From positions 147,675,601 through 147,739,600 of the forward strand of contig CM038221.1 of assembly GCA_021442155.1 (NCBI GenBank): a stretch of DNA of 64,000 nucleotides, in the 5' to 3' direction. Shown piece by piece: positions 62,530 to 64,000 of this stretch; within the stretch, counting starts at the first letter, position 1, and every line of letters starts with the position of its first letter. A program made the position numbers and the translations under genes. The DNA comes from Cymbidium sinense. Lineage: Eukaryota > Streptophyta > Magnoliopsida > Asparagales > Orchidaceae. Under the pieces are notes generated by a model. It was not told where the DNA came from and did no database searches. It saw only the letters and a program-made list of their open reading frames with translations.

Positions 62530-62985
62530 AACATAACTTTTGCATGATTTGCATTCTTGTAGTCATTTGTACATTCATGTGTATTTAAGAATAGTGGGTA
62601 TATCTAGTCTGGACATTCTGGGGATGCATAGCTTTAAGTAGCCCCAAGGAGGTCTTTGCCTCACTCACCTGGTTAACAATGTCAAAGTACTTGCTTAGAA
62701 CATTTATATACTTGTATGTGCATTTAGCTAATGAATGAAAATCTCCTTTCAGTTAAAAATAAATACAACTTTTACAAGATTTCCATTCTTTTAGTCACTT
62801 GTACATTCATGTGTATTTAAGAATAGTGGGTATATCTAGGCTAGACATTCTAGAGATGCACAACTTTAAGTAGCCCCAAGGAGGTCTTGACCTCACTCCC
62901 CTGGTTAACAATTGTGAAGTACTTGCTTAACACTTTTTTTACATTGAATGTGCATTTATCTAATGAGTGAAAATCCCATATTTTT
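62530..62985. repeat. 232-bp tandem duplication
   Basis: ACATTCATGTGTATTTAAGA begins at 62,571 and again at 62,803. Both are followed by AGTGGGTATATCTAG, TTTAAGTAGCCCCAAGGAGG and CTGGTTAACAAT. The copies have scattered differences. Confidence 0.9.
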
Positions 62986-63201
62986 ACAAAGTACATGCAT
63001 GCATCTTTCTTTTAAAAGTATGCTAAAAGAAATACATATATATTGCATGTATAGTTGTACTTAGGATTTAATATCATATGCATGTTACATATGATGGAAA
63101 TAAATGAATGAACATGTGTCATGTGATAGTAATTCATTCCAATTAATCTTAAGATGCCTTTCTTATTGAATAAGATCATTTAAAGTGAACCTAAACTCGG
63201 G

Positions 63202-63419
63202 ACTAATTTCAAAATGTGTAATAAGCCATTCACTAAAGAGAATTAGTTAATTAACATACTTTAGAAGTGACTTAAGGTAGGGATGAAAGAGAGTAATCTT
63301 CTCTTTTTCTACTAATTTCAAATGTGTAATAAGCCATTCACTAAAGAGAATTAGTTAATTAACATACTTTAGAAGTGACTTAAGGTAGGGATGAAAAAGA
63401 GTAATCCTCTCTTTTTCTT
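63202..63419. repeat. 109-bp near-identical tandem duplication
   Basis: ACTAATTTCAAA starts at 63,202 and 63,311. The units share AATAAGCCATTCACTAAAGA and TTTAGAAGTGACTTAAGGTA and differ at only a few bases, indicating a recent duplication. Confidence 0.92.
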
Positions 63420-64000
63420 CTATTTATACGACTTAGTTGTTAAGTGTTAATCAAATAAAATAAAAGAAAACACAAAGTAAAATTCTCAAATCATTTAAAC
63501 CACTTAAATTGAAACCAACCTCTTATGATTAAATACCCTTTCATATTTAGAAAGCCATAACCTTAATGCCTAGTTAAAACATACCACTCAAGCTTTAACA
63601 CACACATTAGAACTAAGTCACCATTTCTAACTTTATGTCAGGGCGGTGCATGGTATGATGTATATTTTATTTTATGATGTATTATTTTAGATTGGATGTT
63701 AGGGTGTATGTTTTGTATATAGGCTGTTAGTCCGCTATTAGCCTAATCATATTTTCTGCAGGGGATTGTGCCTAAGGGGCCTCTTAAAAATAAATATAAT
63801 TACTCTCTTTGCAGGTTACTTAAGCTCCTAAGCATAATCTAAATTAGGACAGGTAGGATTGGTTACTCATGTGCAGGGTGCTAAATCCAAATTATAAATA
63901 TAACTACTTCAGATGAATGGTGTGTTTAGCTAATACTTGTTTTGCAGGTGTAGTTAGATTTATTTTTTCTATTTTTAATGTAATTTTGCATTAGGAATTA

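Larger units (their letters stand above)
61071..64000. other. AT-rich sequence, probably retroelement-derived, no gene
   Basis: No protein similarity is seen, including the 84-codon frame at 62,232-62,486. Rich in TTAATTAA-type phrases. Two tandem duplications are listed separately. Near the right edge TTGCAGG appears as an intron-like end twice (63,810 and 63,943) without coding context. Confidence 0.4.

Overview
The window is repeat-rich, AT-rich nuclear DNA from a flowering plant. The evidence is three MIR399 precursors, a Mutator-like transposon with a FAR1-type transposase, Ty1/copia and Ty3/gypsy remnants of plant type, and many long (TA)n tracts. I cannot name the genus. No intact protein-coding host gene was found. 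The readable coding sequence is broken transposon genes or gene fragments.

Layout: 0.9-2.8 kb is a long terminal repeat (LTR) of a Ty3/gypsy family on the + strand. 6.4-9.2 kb and 21.4-21.6 kb hold three MIR399 hairpins, each with PHR1-type (GNATATNC) sites and a TATA-like box on its promoter side. 10.6-18.7 kb holds collinear pieces of a decayed copia element. Between them lie a chimeric pseudogene (start of ABCE1/RLI plus start of a class 3 lipase, 12.5-13.5 kb) and LTR-like sequence (14-15.5 kb). 21.76-22.33 kb, next to the third MIR399, is repeated at 35.08-35.64 kb.

23,068-33,084 is a complete but dead Mutator-like element of about 10 kb. It has a 9-bp target site duplication, long diverged terminal inverted repeats and a FAR1/FRS-type transposase pseudogene. 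Large subterminal arrays of a 150-bp repeat carry a 20-bp palindrome, TGTACTCTCATGAGAGTACA, and most of the left array alternates two unit types as a 300-bp dimer. A related array with the same flanking plant-mobile-domain-like pseudogene lies at 36.6-38.85 kb.

39.0-46.3 kb is a fragmentary Ogre/Tat-like Ty3/gypsy element on the - strand (LTR, primer binding site, gag, protease). More copies or LTRs of the family lie at 50.4-52.4 and 56.2-57.6 kb. 47.7-48.6 and 53.1-55.1 kb hold other LTR-like sequence. 57.6-64 kb is low-complexity and AT-rich sequence with probable LTR material and two local tandem duplications.

Functionally, the only host genes likely to be active are the MIR399 loci, the phosphate-starvation microRNAs that target PHO2. 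The rest is a graveyard of nested transposons.
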